This document shows positions 1-6,363 of a stretch of DNA of 24,580 nucleotides, in pieces (the stretch's first letter is position 1; each line of letters opens with the position of its first letter). The notes under the pieces are model-generated. The model saw only the letters and a program-made list of their open reading frames with translations, did not search any database and had not been told where the DNA came from. Where the stretch lies: positions 1 through 24,580 of the forward strand of contig CAJMPZ010000036.1 in assembly GCA_905215445.1 (NCBI GenBank). The letters are read 5' to 3'. The DNA comes from an uncultured bacterium. Lineage in GTDB: Bacteria; Actinomycetota; Coriobacteriia; Coriobacteriales; Coriobacteriaceae. The position numbers and the translations under genes were made by a program.

Positions 1-600
1 CTTGTCGGGCACATCGAAGGGCTCGTGCGGGTCGAAGGTCTCAACCATGAGGAAGAAGTCGTCGGCCCCAGCATTGCCGTCGATCCAGTCGCAGGCGGAC
101 TGGAAGGTCTTGGGGCTCGGCATGTCCTCTTCGTTGGGCCAGAGCTGACGGTTCTTCTGGTACTGCTCGCGCACGCGCCCGTAGAAGGTCTCGGGCATGT
201 TATTCGGCTCATCGATGCGGCTGACCCACGGGTCGCCCTCCTGGCCGCGGTAGTAATCCCAGGTGTTGAACTCCTGGAGGTAGCCCTCGCCACCGGTGCG
301 TAGGTAGTGGCAGTGGTCGGTGGTGATGTGGCAGAAGTTGCCGTTCGCGCGCAGGCAGGCCGGCAGCGTCACATCGAAGGGCTCGATGGGGCCCCAGGGG
401 CGCTCGAGGAAGTTGTAGCGACCGGTGAGGATGTCGCGGCGGGCAGGCATGCAGGGAGCCGAGCCGATCCAGTGGTTGTCGAACACGCAGGAACGCTCGG
501 CAAAGGCATCGAGATTGGGGGTCTGGACGTCGGTTGCGGGGTTGTAGCACGACAGGACGTCGCGACGCAGAGTATCCATGAGCACGAGGACGGTTCTCAT
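1..600 (-). CDS. Cys-type sulfatase, N-terminal 200 residues (cut by window edge)
   Basis: This is a type I sulfatase that hydrolyses a sulfate ester. The frame is open from ATG at 600 to the window edge with no stop, so only the first 200 residues are seen. The signature CMPAR is at residues 50-54, followed by LTGR at 58-61. Cys50 would be oxidised to formylglycine, in anaerobes by an anSME enzyme not present here. Asp9 fits a metal ligand. There is no signal peptide, so the enzyme should be cytoplasmic and act on an imported substrate. An AAAGGA Shine-Dalgarno lies 6 nt before the ATG. It is the last gene of the PTS operon, 169 bp after IID, which suggests a sulfated sugar as the substrate. 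The exact sugar cannot be told. Confidence 0.88.
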   Translation of the reverse strand, partial: MRTVLVLMDTLRRDVLSCYNPATDVQTPNLDAFAERSCVFDNHWIGSAPCMPARRDILTGRYNFLERPWGPIEPFDVTLPACLRANGNFCHITTDHCHYLRTGGEGYLQEFNTWDYYRGQEGDPWVSRIDEPNNMPETFYGRVREQYQKNRQLWPNEEDMPSPKTFQSACDWIDGNAGADDFFLMVETFDPHEPFDVPDK

Positions 601-710
601 TGGCATCCTTTCGATAGTTGGATTTGCCAGATGGCGATACGCCAAAGGCACATGGGCATAATGGAGCGCACCCCGATCGCGCACGATGGAGAGCACATGA
701 GACAACGAGG

Positions 711-736
711 CCCGCGCCCGGCATGCGGGGCGCGGG
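711..736 (-). other. Intercistronic GC hairpin between IID and sulfatase genes
   Basis: A perfect 9-bp stem (CCCGCGCCC at 711-719 with GGGCGCGGG at 728-736) encloses an 8-nt loop. It lies 33 nt after the IID stop. No U-tract follows on the minus strand, so it is more likely an mRNA-stability or partial-attenuation element than a full terminator. Confidence 0.5.
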
Positions 737-769
737 CATCAAACGATTTGCCTTTTGATAAGCTCGCGA

Positions 770-1600
770 TTAGGCGAAGATCTTGAACGCCGGGAAGTAG
801 AAACCGATAGCGGCGAACACAAGGGAGAACACAATCAGACCGATGATGATCTGGGCGGAGTTCTTGCCCTGGCCCTTCTTGAGCAGGCGATAGCAGATGA
901 AAGTCAGAACGACAGGCAGCAGGAAGGGCAACACCTTATCGAGCTGGTCCTGGAGCACCAGCGGGTCACCCTCACCGAAGGCGAACTGCACGGCAAGCTT
1001 GAGCTTAACGGTCGTGGCGATCAGGCCGCCGGTGACCATGACGCCCAGCACGTTGGCGAGGTTGCCCAGACGGTCGAAGACCTGGACGCCCGCCTTCTCG
1101 ACGAGCTCCATGCCCATCTCGTAACCCTTGTGCAGGCCGAAGTACTTCAGCGGCCAATACAGCAGGTTGATGAGCAAGAACATCACGAGCGGACCCACAA
1201 TGGAGCCGTTGTCGACGCACATAGATGCGCCGATGGAGCCGGCGATCGGGAACCAGGTGAGGTTCAGCAGGGAGTCACCAAGGCCGGCGAAGGGACCCAT
1301 GAGGGAGGTCTTGATGCCGACGACGGTGTCCTTCTGATCCTCATCCGTGGTCTCCTCCAGGGCGGCGGTGATGCCAAGGATGAAGGGGATCGCGAGCGGG
1401 TGGGTGTTGAAGTACTCGAGGTGGCGCTTCATGGCGTTAACGCGCTCCTCCTTGGGGGCGTCCTTGTAGAGCTCCTCGAGGACAGGGGCAAAGCAGTAGG
1501 TCAGGGACAGCGACTGCATGCGCTCGTAGTTGTGCGCGAATTGGCAACCCTGGGTGCGCAGCAGGACCTTGTTCAGGGTGGAGTTGGAGATCTTACCCAT
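770..1600 (-). CDS. PTS mannose/fructose/sorbose-family IID membrane subunit
   Basis: This is the IID integral-membrane component of a mannose-class sugar phosphotransferase system; it forms the translocation complex with IIC. The 276-residue length is usual for the family. The N-terminal part has the family pattern NYERMQSL at about residues 24-31 and then an HPLAIPFILG segment. Hydrophobic segments follow, with the last one close to the C-terminus. Its ATG overlaps the IIC stop as TAATG, a stop-start overlap that implies translational coupling and fixes the start. A GAGGAG element lies about 11 nt upstream. The sulfatase follows downstream. The family is clear. Substrate specificity cannot be read from the sequence. 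Confidence 0.92.
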   Translation of the reverse strand: MGKISNSTLNKVLLRTQGCQFAHNYERMQSLSLTYCFAPVLEELYKDAPKEERVNAMKRHLEYFNTHPLAIPFILGITAALEETTDEDQKDTVVGIKTSLMGPFAGLGDSLLNLTWFPIAGSIGASMCVDNGSIVGPLVMFLLINLLYWPLKYFGLHKGYEMGMELVEKAGVQVFDRLGNLANVLGVMVTGGLIATTVKLKLAVQFAFGEGDPLVLQDQLDKVLPFLLPVVLTFICYRLLKKGQGKNSAQIIIGLIVFSLVFAAIGFYFPAFKIFA

Positions 1601-2409
1601 TAGAGATCGTACTCCTCGTCATCATCGGAGCCGGCGGCAGAGGCGGCGGCAGGGGCGGGTTGATTCTTCTGGCCCTCGGTAATGACGTCCCACACGCCGG
1701 CGGCGGCGCAAGCGGCGAGCGCGATGCCCACGGTCGGGACGTTGAGGAAGGCGGCCATGATAAAGCCGAGCAGCAGGAAGATCCACATGTTCTTCTTCAT
1801 CATCATGGTGAGGAGCATGGCCAGACCGACGGCGGGCATCATGCCACCGGCGGTGGAGAAGCCGGTGAGGACCCACGGAACCTGGTTCTGCAGGAAGGCC
1901 ATGATGTCCTCGATCACGAAGGAGCCGATGCCCGTGGCGATGAAGACGGGAACGGCGCGGGTCAGGAAGAAGCACAGGGCGCCGGTCCAGAAGAACTTGT
2001 TGACGGCGTTGAACTTACCGGACTCGATGGCCTTGTCGGCACCGTGGACAAGCGAGACGTTAGTGGTCATGACCAAGATGTTCAGCTGCTGAACCAAGGT
2101 GGCGGTGGGGATGCCGATGGCGACTGCCAGGGCGATGGCGCTGGCGGTGTCGGTGGAACCCATGATGCCCAGGGCGGCACCGACGATGGTGCCGGAGATG
2201 ACATCCGGCGGAACATAAGCGCCGATGTTGTTGACGCCGAGCCACATGAGCTCCATGGTCGCGCCGATCATGATGGCGGTCGTCATGTCACCGAGGATGA
2301 TGCCGACGCCGACGGATGCCAGCAGGGGCTTGCGGAAGCCCAGGTGGGGACCGAACTGGTCCCAAGTGCACAGACCCGCCCAGATGGCGAGCAGAAGTGC
2401 CTGAAGCAT
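1600..2409 (-). CDS. PTS mannose/fructose/sorbose-family IIC membrane subunit
   Basis: This is the IIC permease subunit that pairs with IID to carry the sugar across the membrane. The protein is 269 residues and very hydrophobic. It opens with MLQALLLAIWAGLCTWDQ and contains an NNIGAYVPPDVISG segment and several Gly/Ala-rich membrane spans. I start it at ATG 2409, which has AGGAGAGG just upstream; an in-frame start at 2454 would add a polar leader with no Shine-Dalgarno. The C-terminus is an Ala/Pro linker ending in an acidic stretch (SDDDEEYDL). The IIA protein also ends in an acidic tail. The gene is the third of the operon, 80 bp after IIB and overlapping IID by one base. Confidence 0.92.
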   Translation of the reverse strand: MLQALLLAIWAGLCTWDQFGPHLGFRKPLLASVGVGIILGDMTTAIMIGATMELMWLGVNNIGAYVPPDVISGTIVGAALGIMGSTDTASAIALAVAIGIPTATLVQQLNILVMTTNVSLVHGADKAIESGKFNAVNKFFWTGALCFFLTRAVPVFIATGIGSFVIEDIMAFLQNQVPWVLTGFSTAGGMMPAVGLAMLLTMMMKKNMWIFLLLGFIMAAFLNVPTVGIALAACAAAGVWDVITEGQKNQPAPAAASAAGSDDDEEYDL

Positions 2410-2429
2410 AAGCCTCTCCTTCCCTATTC

Positions 2430-2475
2430 GCCCATCGTTCCCTCCGATGGGCACGCCCCGGGTTCACATGCCCGG
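2430..2475 (-). other. Two hairpins in the IIB-IIC intercistronic gap
   Basis: GCCCATCG (2430-2437) pairs with CGATGGGC (2445-2452) around a 7-nt loop. A second stem, CCGGG (2458-2462) with CCCGG (2471-2475), sits beside it. Both lie between the IIB stop and the IIC ribosome-binding site. No U-tract follows, so a role in mRNA processing or relative subunit dosage is more likely than termination. Confidence 0.4.
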
Positions 2476-2489
2476 AGATGGTTACTTAC

Positions 2490-2966
2490 TTAGTAGTTCT
2501 TGAGGAGCTCGGACACGGGCTCCTTGGAATCGCGCGTGGTGGTCTGCATCCAGCAGTCGACGCCGAGGCCAATGAGCTCCTCGAAGGCGGCCTTTTCCTC
2601 GGCGGTGACGGACATGTTCTTGTGCAGGCGATGACGCTGCTCGTTGAAGCGCATGCCGGAGACGTTCAGGTAGTCGAACGGCAAGCCGTTCTCGTGCAGC
2701 TTGAGGGCGTCGATGGGGTTGGTGAAGAGCACCATCGTGGCCTTCTTGAGCTCGGTCTTCTTGAGGACCTCAATGAACTTCTCGACACCGAAGACGGAGA
2801 CCTTGATGTCGGGGGCGGCGAGGCCGGCGACGGACTTCTGGACGGGGTCGTTGGCGACCTTATCCGAGACAATGATTGCCGATTCGATGCCGAAGTCGGG
2901 AATCCAAGTGGTGGCGACCTGACCGTGGATCAGGCGGTCATCGATGTCGACGAGTTTGAGTGCCAT
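2490..2966 (-). CDS. PTS mannose/fructose/sorbose-family IIB subunit
   Basis: This is the cytoplasmic IIB phosphocarrier, which takes phosphate from IIA and hands it to the incoming sugar. The 158-residue length is that of a free-standing IIB. The N-terminal pattern DIDDRLIHGQVAT is diagnostic, and His14 is the expected phosphorylation site. The pattern FGVEKF at about residues 69-74 also fits the family. AAAGGAG before the ATG supports the start. The gene is second in the operon, 117 bp after IIA. In some systems IIA and IIB are fused; here they are separate. In this family IIB and IIC largely set sugar choice, but I cannot name the sugar. Confidence 0.93.
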   Translation of the reverse strand: MALKLVDIDDRLIHGQVATTWIPDFGIESAIIVSDKVANDPVQKSVAGLAAPDIKVSVFGVEKFIEVLKKTELKKATMVLFTNPIDALKLHENGLPFDYLNVSGMRFNEQRHRLHKNMSVTAEEKAAFEELIGLGVDCWMQTTTRDSKEPVSELLKNY

Positions 2967-3028
2967 GATGTTCTCCTTTTCGTTTGCACGTTCCTTCAGT
3001 ACCGTTTACGAATGCTCTGCTCGATCGA

Positions 3029-3059
3029 GGCGCCCACTCGGGGGATACGGGTGAGCGCC
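3029..3059 (-). other. Hairpin in the IIA-IIB intercistronic gap
   Basis: A 12-position stem with one mismatch and one G-U wobble forms between 3029-3040 and 3048-3059 around a 7-nt loop. It lies just after the IIA stop. No U-tract follows on the minus strand, so it may protect or process the message. Confidence 0.4.
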
Positions 3060-3083
3060 ACTCGAATCGACGGGCTAACGAGC

Positions 3084-3524
3084 CTAGAGGTCCAAATCGT
3101 CCTCGTCTGCCTCCACGGCCGGAGCGGGAGCCTTGATCTCCTGCTGGGCCCCGGCGTGAGCGGCAGTGAGCTGGGCACGGACCGCGTCGGCGGAATCGAG
3201 GCCATCGCGGGTGAGCAGGAGCTCGACCACAACGGGCATGGACAGGCCAGTGTAGGCAACCATGTTCATGCCGTTGAGCAGGCAGCGGGTAGTCACGTTG
3301 AATGGGGTGCCGCCGTAGATGTCGCATAGGGTGACGACGAGTTCGCACTCGGCGCTGAGGGTCTCGTAAGCCTCGCGCATCTCGGACTCGAAAGACTCCA
3401 GGCTCTTCTCGGCGGTGAGACCAAGAGCGATGACATCAGGCTGCTTGCCCGCAATCATCTCGACGGCGCCGAGGGCGGCCTGAGCGAACTCTCCGTGACT
3501 TGCAAGGATGACACCGATACGCAT
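3084..3524 (-). CDS. PTS mannose/fructose/sorbose-family IIA subunit
   Basis: This is the cytoplasmic IIA phosphocarrier, which takes phosphate from HPr. The protein opens with MRIGVILASHGEFAQA; His10 in ASHG is the usual active site of EIIA-Man proteins. ATG 3524 is chosen because AAAGGACAG sits just upstream, while the alternative ATG at 3539 has no ribosome-binding site. The protein is 146 residues. The fold ends near residue 120 and is followed by an Ala/Pro linker and an acidic tail (EADEDDLDL). It is the first gene of the IIA-IIB-IIC-IID-sulfatase operon and is preceded by the TTCGTTCTG repeat array, so its expression is probably controlled there, most likely by one of the adjacent DeoR-family proteins. 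Confidence 0.92.
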   Translation of the reverse strand: MRIGVILASHGEFAQAALGAVEMIAGKQPDVIALGLTAEKSLESFESEMREAYETLSAECELVVTLCDIYGGTPFNVTTRCLLNGMNMVAYTGLSMPVVVELLLTRDGLDSADAVRAQLTAAHAGAQQEIKAPAPAVEADEDDLDL

Positions 3525-3553
3525 CTTCTGTCCTTTCATACTTATTAATTCTC

Positions 3554-3628
3554 TTCGTTCTGTTCGTTCTGTTCGTTCTGTTCGTTCTGTTCGTTCTGTT
3601 CGTTTATGTTCGTCTATATTTGTTTATT
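3554..3628. repeat. Tandem TTCGTTCTG array grading into 10-bp units; likely DeoR operator
   Basis: Five perfect head-to-tail 9-bp copies of TTCGTTCTG occupy 3554-3598. Three degenerate 10-bp units follow (TTCGTTTATG, TTCGTCTATA, TTTGTTTATT; 3599-3628). Each contains TGTTCGT or a close variant, which resembles the TGTTCG half-site bound by DeoR-family repressors such as GlpR. The array lies between the putative PTS promoter and the IIA ribosome-binding site, opposite the two DeoR genes. The repeat is seen directly. Operator function is inferred. Confidence 0.75.
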
Positions 3629-3634
3629 GGTCAA
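3606..3634 (-). promoter_or_regulatory. Possible PTS operon promoter
   Basis: On the minus strand TTGACC (3634-3629) is followed after 17 nt by GAACAT (3611-3606). The -35 match is good and the -10 match is poor. The position just upstream of the perfect repeats would place those repeats around and after the transcription start, suitable for repression. Confidence 0.3.
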
Positions 3635-3736
3635 GAGATGATTTTTGGAATGAGCTCTATTTACCTCCTATTTGATGGTTTTTTCCGTGAGCGTTATGTT
3701 TTGACCGGTGAAAGGTAATGTGCCTTCGTGAACGGT

Positions 3737-3766
3737 TTGCGTTTATTTATGTTGTTCGTTTACATT
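3737..3766 (+). promoter_or_regulatory. Possible promoter and operator for the deoR pair
   Basis: TTGCGT (3737-3742) and TACATT (3761-3766) are separated by 18 nt. The spacer contains TGTTGTTCGTTTA, another DeoR-like TGTTCGT half-site, consistent with autoregulation. The match is moderate and no experimental start is known. Confidence 0.35.
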
Positions 3767-3804
3767 GAAATAAGAACAAACGCTCGATGAGGGAGTCGGC
3801 ACTC

Positions 3805-4569
3805 ATGAAATCCGAACGCCAGCAGGCCATTCTCGACTTGCTCGATCAACATCATTCGGTATCGGTAAACGAGATATCTAATACCCTATCTGTTTCGGAT
3901 ATGACCATCAGGCGTGACCTGGCCGAGCTTGCCGACAAGGGCCTTCTTGTGCGCGTACACGGAGGGGCTCAGCTTCCACACTCCGCCCACGGAACAGCCC
4001 TTTCACGTTTGACCCCGCATGAGGAGAAACGTCGTTTTCAAGTTGATCAGAAACGTGCCGCTGCTATAGCCGCCGCCCAAACCGTCTCAGCCGGCGATAC
4101 GATCTTTCTCGGTGGAGGCTCCACTCTCGAGCTCATGTGTTCGTATTTGCCCCAGGAGGACATACGCGTCGTCACCAACAGTCTTCCCGTGCTGAACCTG
4201 CTAGCCGACAATCCACATATAGATCTATTCTTTGTTGGTGGCATGATGCGTCACGACACGCGAGTTTTCACCATGCCATACAACGGCCGCGGCCCCTACG
4301 GTCTATCCGCTCCCAAGGCCTACGTCTCGGCAACCGGTATTTTTGGAAACGAGGTCTTTGGCTCTCGTCCCGATGCAGCCATGGTCCTCTCAGACGCTCT
4401 TTCTCGAGCTCAGGAGCGTTATCTTGTTGTAGATGCTGAAAAAGTCGGAAGGCGCGACTTCTGCCTTTTCACCACACTGGAGGATATGACCGCGGCATTC
4501 ATTAACGAGGACGCAGACCCCCGGACCATCGAGGCCCTCCGCGCCTATACCTCCGTCATTACCGCATAA
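3805..4569 (+). CDS. DeoR-family transcriptional regulator (first of tandem pair)
   Basis: This is a DNA-binding regulator with a sugar-phosphate-sensing domain, probably controlling the divergent PTS operon. ATG 3805 is preferred because AGGGAG lies 9 nt upstream; an in-frame ATG at 3787 lacks a site. The 254-residue length is typical. The N-terminal winged helix-turn-helix at about residues 5-55 includes SVSDMTIRRDLAELADKGLLVRVHGGA, the DeoR pattern. The C-terminal domain has GDTIFLGGGST and VVTNS, as expected of the isomerase-like sensor fold. Its last third is divergent: ATGIFGNEVFG and DAEKVG stand where relatives have more standard G-I and DSSK patterns. That may mean a different effector. 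The second regulator follows after 15 bp. Confidence 0.9.
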   Translation: MKSERQQAILDLLDQHHSVSVNEISNTLSVSDMTIRRDLAELADKGLLVRVHGGAQLPHSAHGTALSRLTPHEEKRRFQVDQKRAAAIAAAQTVSAGDTIFLGGGSTLELMCSYLPQEDIRVVTNSLPVLNLLADNPHIDLFFVGGMMRHDTRVFTMPYNGRGPYGLSAPKAYVSATGIFGNEVFGSRPDAAMVLSDALSRAQERYLVVDAEKVGRRDFCLFTTLEDMTAAFINEDADPRTIEALRAYTSVITA

Positions 4570-4584
4570 TCCAATTGGCAAGCC

Positions 4585-5346
4585 ATGCTTAAACCCGAAC
4601 GTCACGAACAATTACTTGAGCTGTGCGCTCAGCGCGGAATGGTCACTGTTGCCCAAGCCGCAACAATCTTTGGTATATCTGAAATGACCGCTCGAAGAGA
4701 CTTCGATGAGCTCTCGCGACGCGCTGGCGTCATCCGCGAGTACGGTGGCATCCGACTTTCAAGCGGCTCCCCCATTGCCGAAGAGGTCCCGTTTTTTGAA
4801 AAGCTCTCAATCCGCTCCCCTGAAAAAGAGCATATCGCACGCACCGCTGTCAACCTCATCAGAGAGCGCGACACCATCTTCCTCGGACCCGGTTCGACTT
4901 GCGCTCTCATCGCCCGTGCGCTGCCGCGCATGCGGCTGCGCGTCATCACAAACAGCATCATCGTGCTGAACATGCTCCAGACGCGTAACGATGTGGAGAT
5001 CTGGGCCCTGGGAGGACAGTATCGCAAACGATCGGGTTCTTTCGTCGGGCCCATCGCCGAAGATGCTCTCGCCCCGCTCGGTATCGACACTTGCTTTATC
5101 GGCACCAACGGCGTACTCGCCCAATCCATCTCCTGTTCTAACCTTGAGGAAGGACGCTTACAGGCGCTCGCTTGCGATCGCGCCGCCAAGCGTTACCTTG
5201 TCTGCGATTCAAGCAAGATCGGACAGATGGACTTCTTCGGCTTCTTCAATCTCGATCAAATGGACGCACTCATCACCGATGCAAATGTCAACGACAAACA
5301 GCGTTCCATGGTTCTCGAATCAACTCGCATCATCGTCGCAGAATAG
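4585..5346 (+). CDS. DeoR-family transcriptional regulator (second of tandem pair)
   Basis: This is a second DeoR-family regulator of 253 residues, 15 bp after the first and almost certainly co-transcribed. The N-terminal helix-turn-helix (ISEMTARRDFDELSRRAGVIREYGG at about residues 31-55) and the sensor domain patterns (RDTIFLGPGST, VITNS, CFIGTNGV, CDSSKIG) are all present, so it is closer to the family standard than its partner. The ATG at 4585 has only a weak ribosome-binding site, which suggests translation coupled to the upstream gene. The two proteins share the overall plan but differ through much of their length, so this looks like an old duplication or recruitment, not a recent copy. 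Targets probably include the TTCGTTCTG array. Which of the two binds it is unknown. Confidence 0.9.
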   Translation: MLKPERHEQLLELCAQRGMVTVAQAATIFGISEMTARRDFDELSRRAGVIREYGGIRLSSGSPIAEEVPFFEKLSIRSPEKEHIARTAVNLIRERDTIFLGPGSTCALIARALPRMRLRVITNSIIVLNMLQTRNDVEIWALGGQYRKRSGSFVGPIAEDALAPLGIDTCFIGTNGVLAQSISCSNLEEGRLQALACDRAAKRYLVCDSSKIGQMDFFGFFNLDQMDALITDANVNDKQRSMVLESTRIIVAE

Positions 5347-5378
5347 GCCTGTTTTGATTTAGCTGGACACCACAGCAA

Positions 5379-5411
5379 AGACCCCGATTCGATAAAGCCG
5401 AATCGGGGTCT
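5379..5411. terminator. Factor-independent terminator between convergent units
   Basis: A perfect 13-bp stem (AGACCCCGATTCG at 5379-5391 with CGAATCGGGGTCT at 5399-5411) encloses a 7-nt loop. It lies 32 nt after the second deoR and before the end of the convergent remnant. Neither side has a strong U-tract; the plus side is somewhat T-rich. It probably serves both directions. Confidence 0.75.
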
Positions 5412-5445
5412 CATTATTCGCATCAAATCGCAAATAGGTCAGCAG

Positions 5446-5673
5446 CTACTTCTCAGTGTAGACGCTCTCGCCACCGAGATAGGTCTCGACGAGGGATAGG
5501 TCGGGGTTGAGGACGACAACCTCACCCACGTAATCGGAGGTGCCGGCACCGGTGAGCACCACATTGAGGCGACCGTCGCCCATGGCGCGGGCGTCGGCCA
5601 GGAACGCCTCGACGGCCTCAAGGTTATCCTTGTAGATGTTCAGCGTGTCAAGCCAAAGCTCGGGAGACGACAC
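5446..5673 (-). pseudogene. Deletion remnant: AgaS-like start joined to NagA-like C-terminus
   Basis: This 75-codon frame looks like a scar and probably has no activity. Residues 1-51 (SSPELWLDTLNIYKDN, then NVVLTGAGTSDYVGE) resemble the first part of SIS-domain AgaS-type aldose-ketose isomerases, including the TGAGTS sugar-phosphate loop. From about residue 52, VVVLNPDLSLVETYLGGESVY resembles the extreme C-terminus of NagA-type N-acetylhexosamine-6-phosphate deacetylases. The middle and end of AgaS and nearly all of NagA are absent. The possible start is GTG at 5673 with only a weak ribosome-binding site. An in-frame stop 15 nt upstream shows that the AgaS N-terminus is also shortened. It follows the phosphatase gene by 31 bp. 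Family assignments rest on motif recognition. A small real protein is possible but less likely. Confidence 0.65.
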
Positions 5674-5704
5674 GTTGATGCCTGCTTAACTCTGCTCGCT
5701 CAGG

Positions 5705-6325
5705 CTAAAGACTTTGTTGAGGATCGATGATCTGCTGCAAGGTGAACTTACATTGGGACGTGTCGCATTCTTCTTGCGAATCCTCAAAATCAAAGATCAT
5801 GATGGCGCAGTTGGGGAGTTTTGTTGGGAGCTCGAAGCCCTCTGGGGCTGCAGCCTTGATGAATTGGCGGCTGGCGCTGCCGTGGCTTACTGCTAGGAGG
5901 GTTTCGATACCATCGGCGCCCATGATATTGGTGAGGGTGTCCACCATGCGCTCTTGCAACGCGCGGCTTCCTTCTCCTCCGAAGGGGACCAGGTCCTCGC
6001 CCGGATCCCAGACGTCGGTGGGGAGGGCATCGTGGGGACCTTCTTCGAAGGTGCCGTAGCAGCGCTCGATGATGCCTTCGCAGGGCTCGACAGCGGCGTC
6101 CGGACCGAGGAGTTCGGTAGCAACGAGCTGAGCTGTGTCCATGGCTCGGCCCAAGGGCGAAGAGACCACTTTGTCGGGAACGACGTTGTGGGCTTTGAGC
6201 CACGCGGCTGCCACCCGTGCCTGCTGACGGCCCAGGCCGGTCAGCGGTGAATCGCAGCGGCCCTGGACCAGCTTTTTGACGTTGAACTCCGTCTGACCGT
6301 GGCGGAGTAGGTATAGGCGCTTCAT
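5705..6325 (-). CDS. Histidine phosphatase (phosphoglycerate mutase-like) family protein
   Basis: This is a cytoplasmic phosphatase or mutase of the branch-1 histidine phosphatase superfamily. RHG at residues 8-10 gives the phosphorylated His9. Arg60 in SSPLGRAMDTA, Glu87 in ERCYGTFEE and His148 in SHGS complete the usual active site. The 206-residue length suits a GpmB/CobC-like phosphatase better than cofactor-dependent glycolytic mutase, which is longer. AAGGGGAG before ATG 6325 supports the start. It lies 38 bp downstream of the CDF transporter gene on the same strand and 31 bp before the AgaS/NagA remnant. Substrate is unknown; a sugar or nucleotide phosphate is possible. The superfamily call is firm and the role is open. 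Confidence 0.88.
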   Translation of the reverse strand: MKRLYLLRHGQTEFNVKKLVQGRCDSPLTGLGRQQARVAAAWLKAHNVVPDKVVSSPLGRAMDTAQLVATELLGPDAAVEPCEGIIERCYGTFEEGPHDALPTDVWDPGEDLVPFGGEGSRALQERMVDTLTNIMGADGIETLLAVSHGSASRQFIKAAAPEGFELPTKLPNCAIMIFDFEDSQEECDTSQCKFTLQQIIDPQQSL

Positions 6326-6363
6326 GCTCTCCCCTTCTGCATAACTTGCTTTGCCGGCGCGGC

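Noticed and set aside
209..742. A 177-codon minus-strand frame overlapping the sulfatase
   Set aside because: The sulfatase frame with CMPAR and LTGR covers the same DNA. This alternative frame is Arg/Pro/His-rich and resembles nothing known.
755..2493. Long plus-strand open frames opposite PTS IID and IIC
   Set aside because: They are mirror readings of conserved membrane-protein genes, with highly charged, Glu/Gln/Gly/His-rich translations and no family features.
3554..3598. The 9-bp repeat array as a CRISPR or phage attachment element
   Set aside because: Units are too short, have no spacers, and no cas or integrase gene is near.
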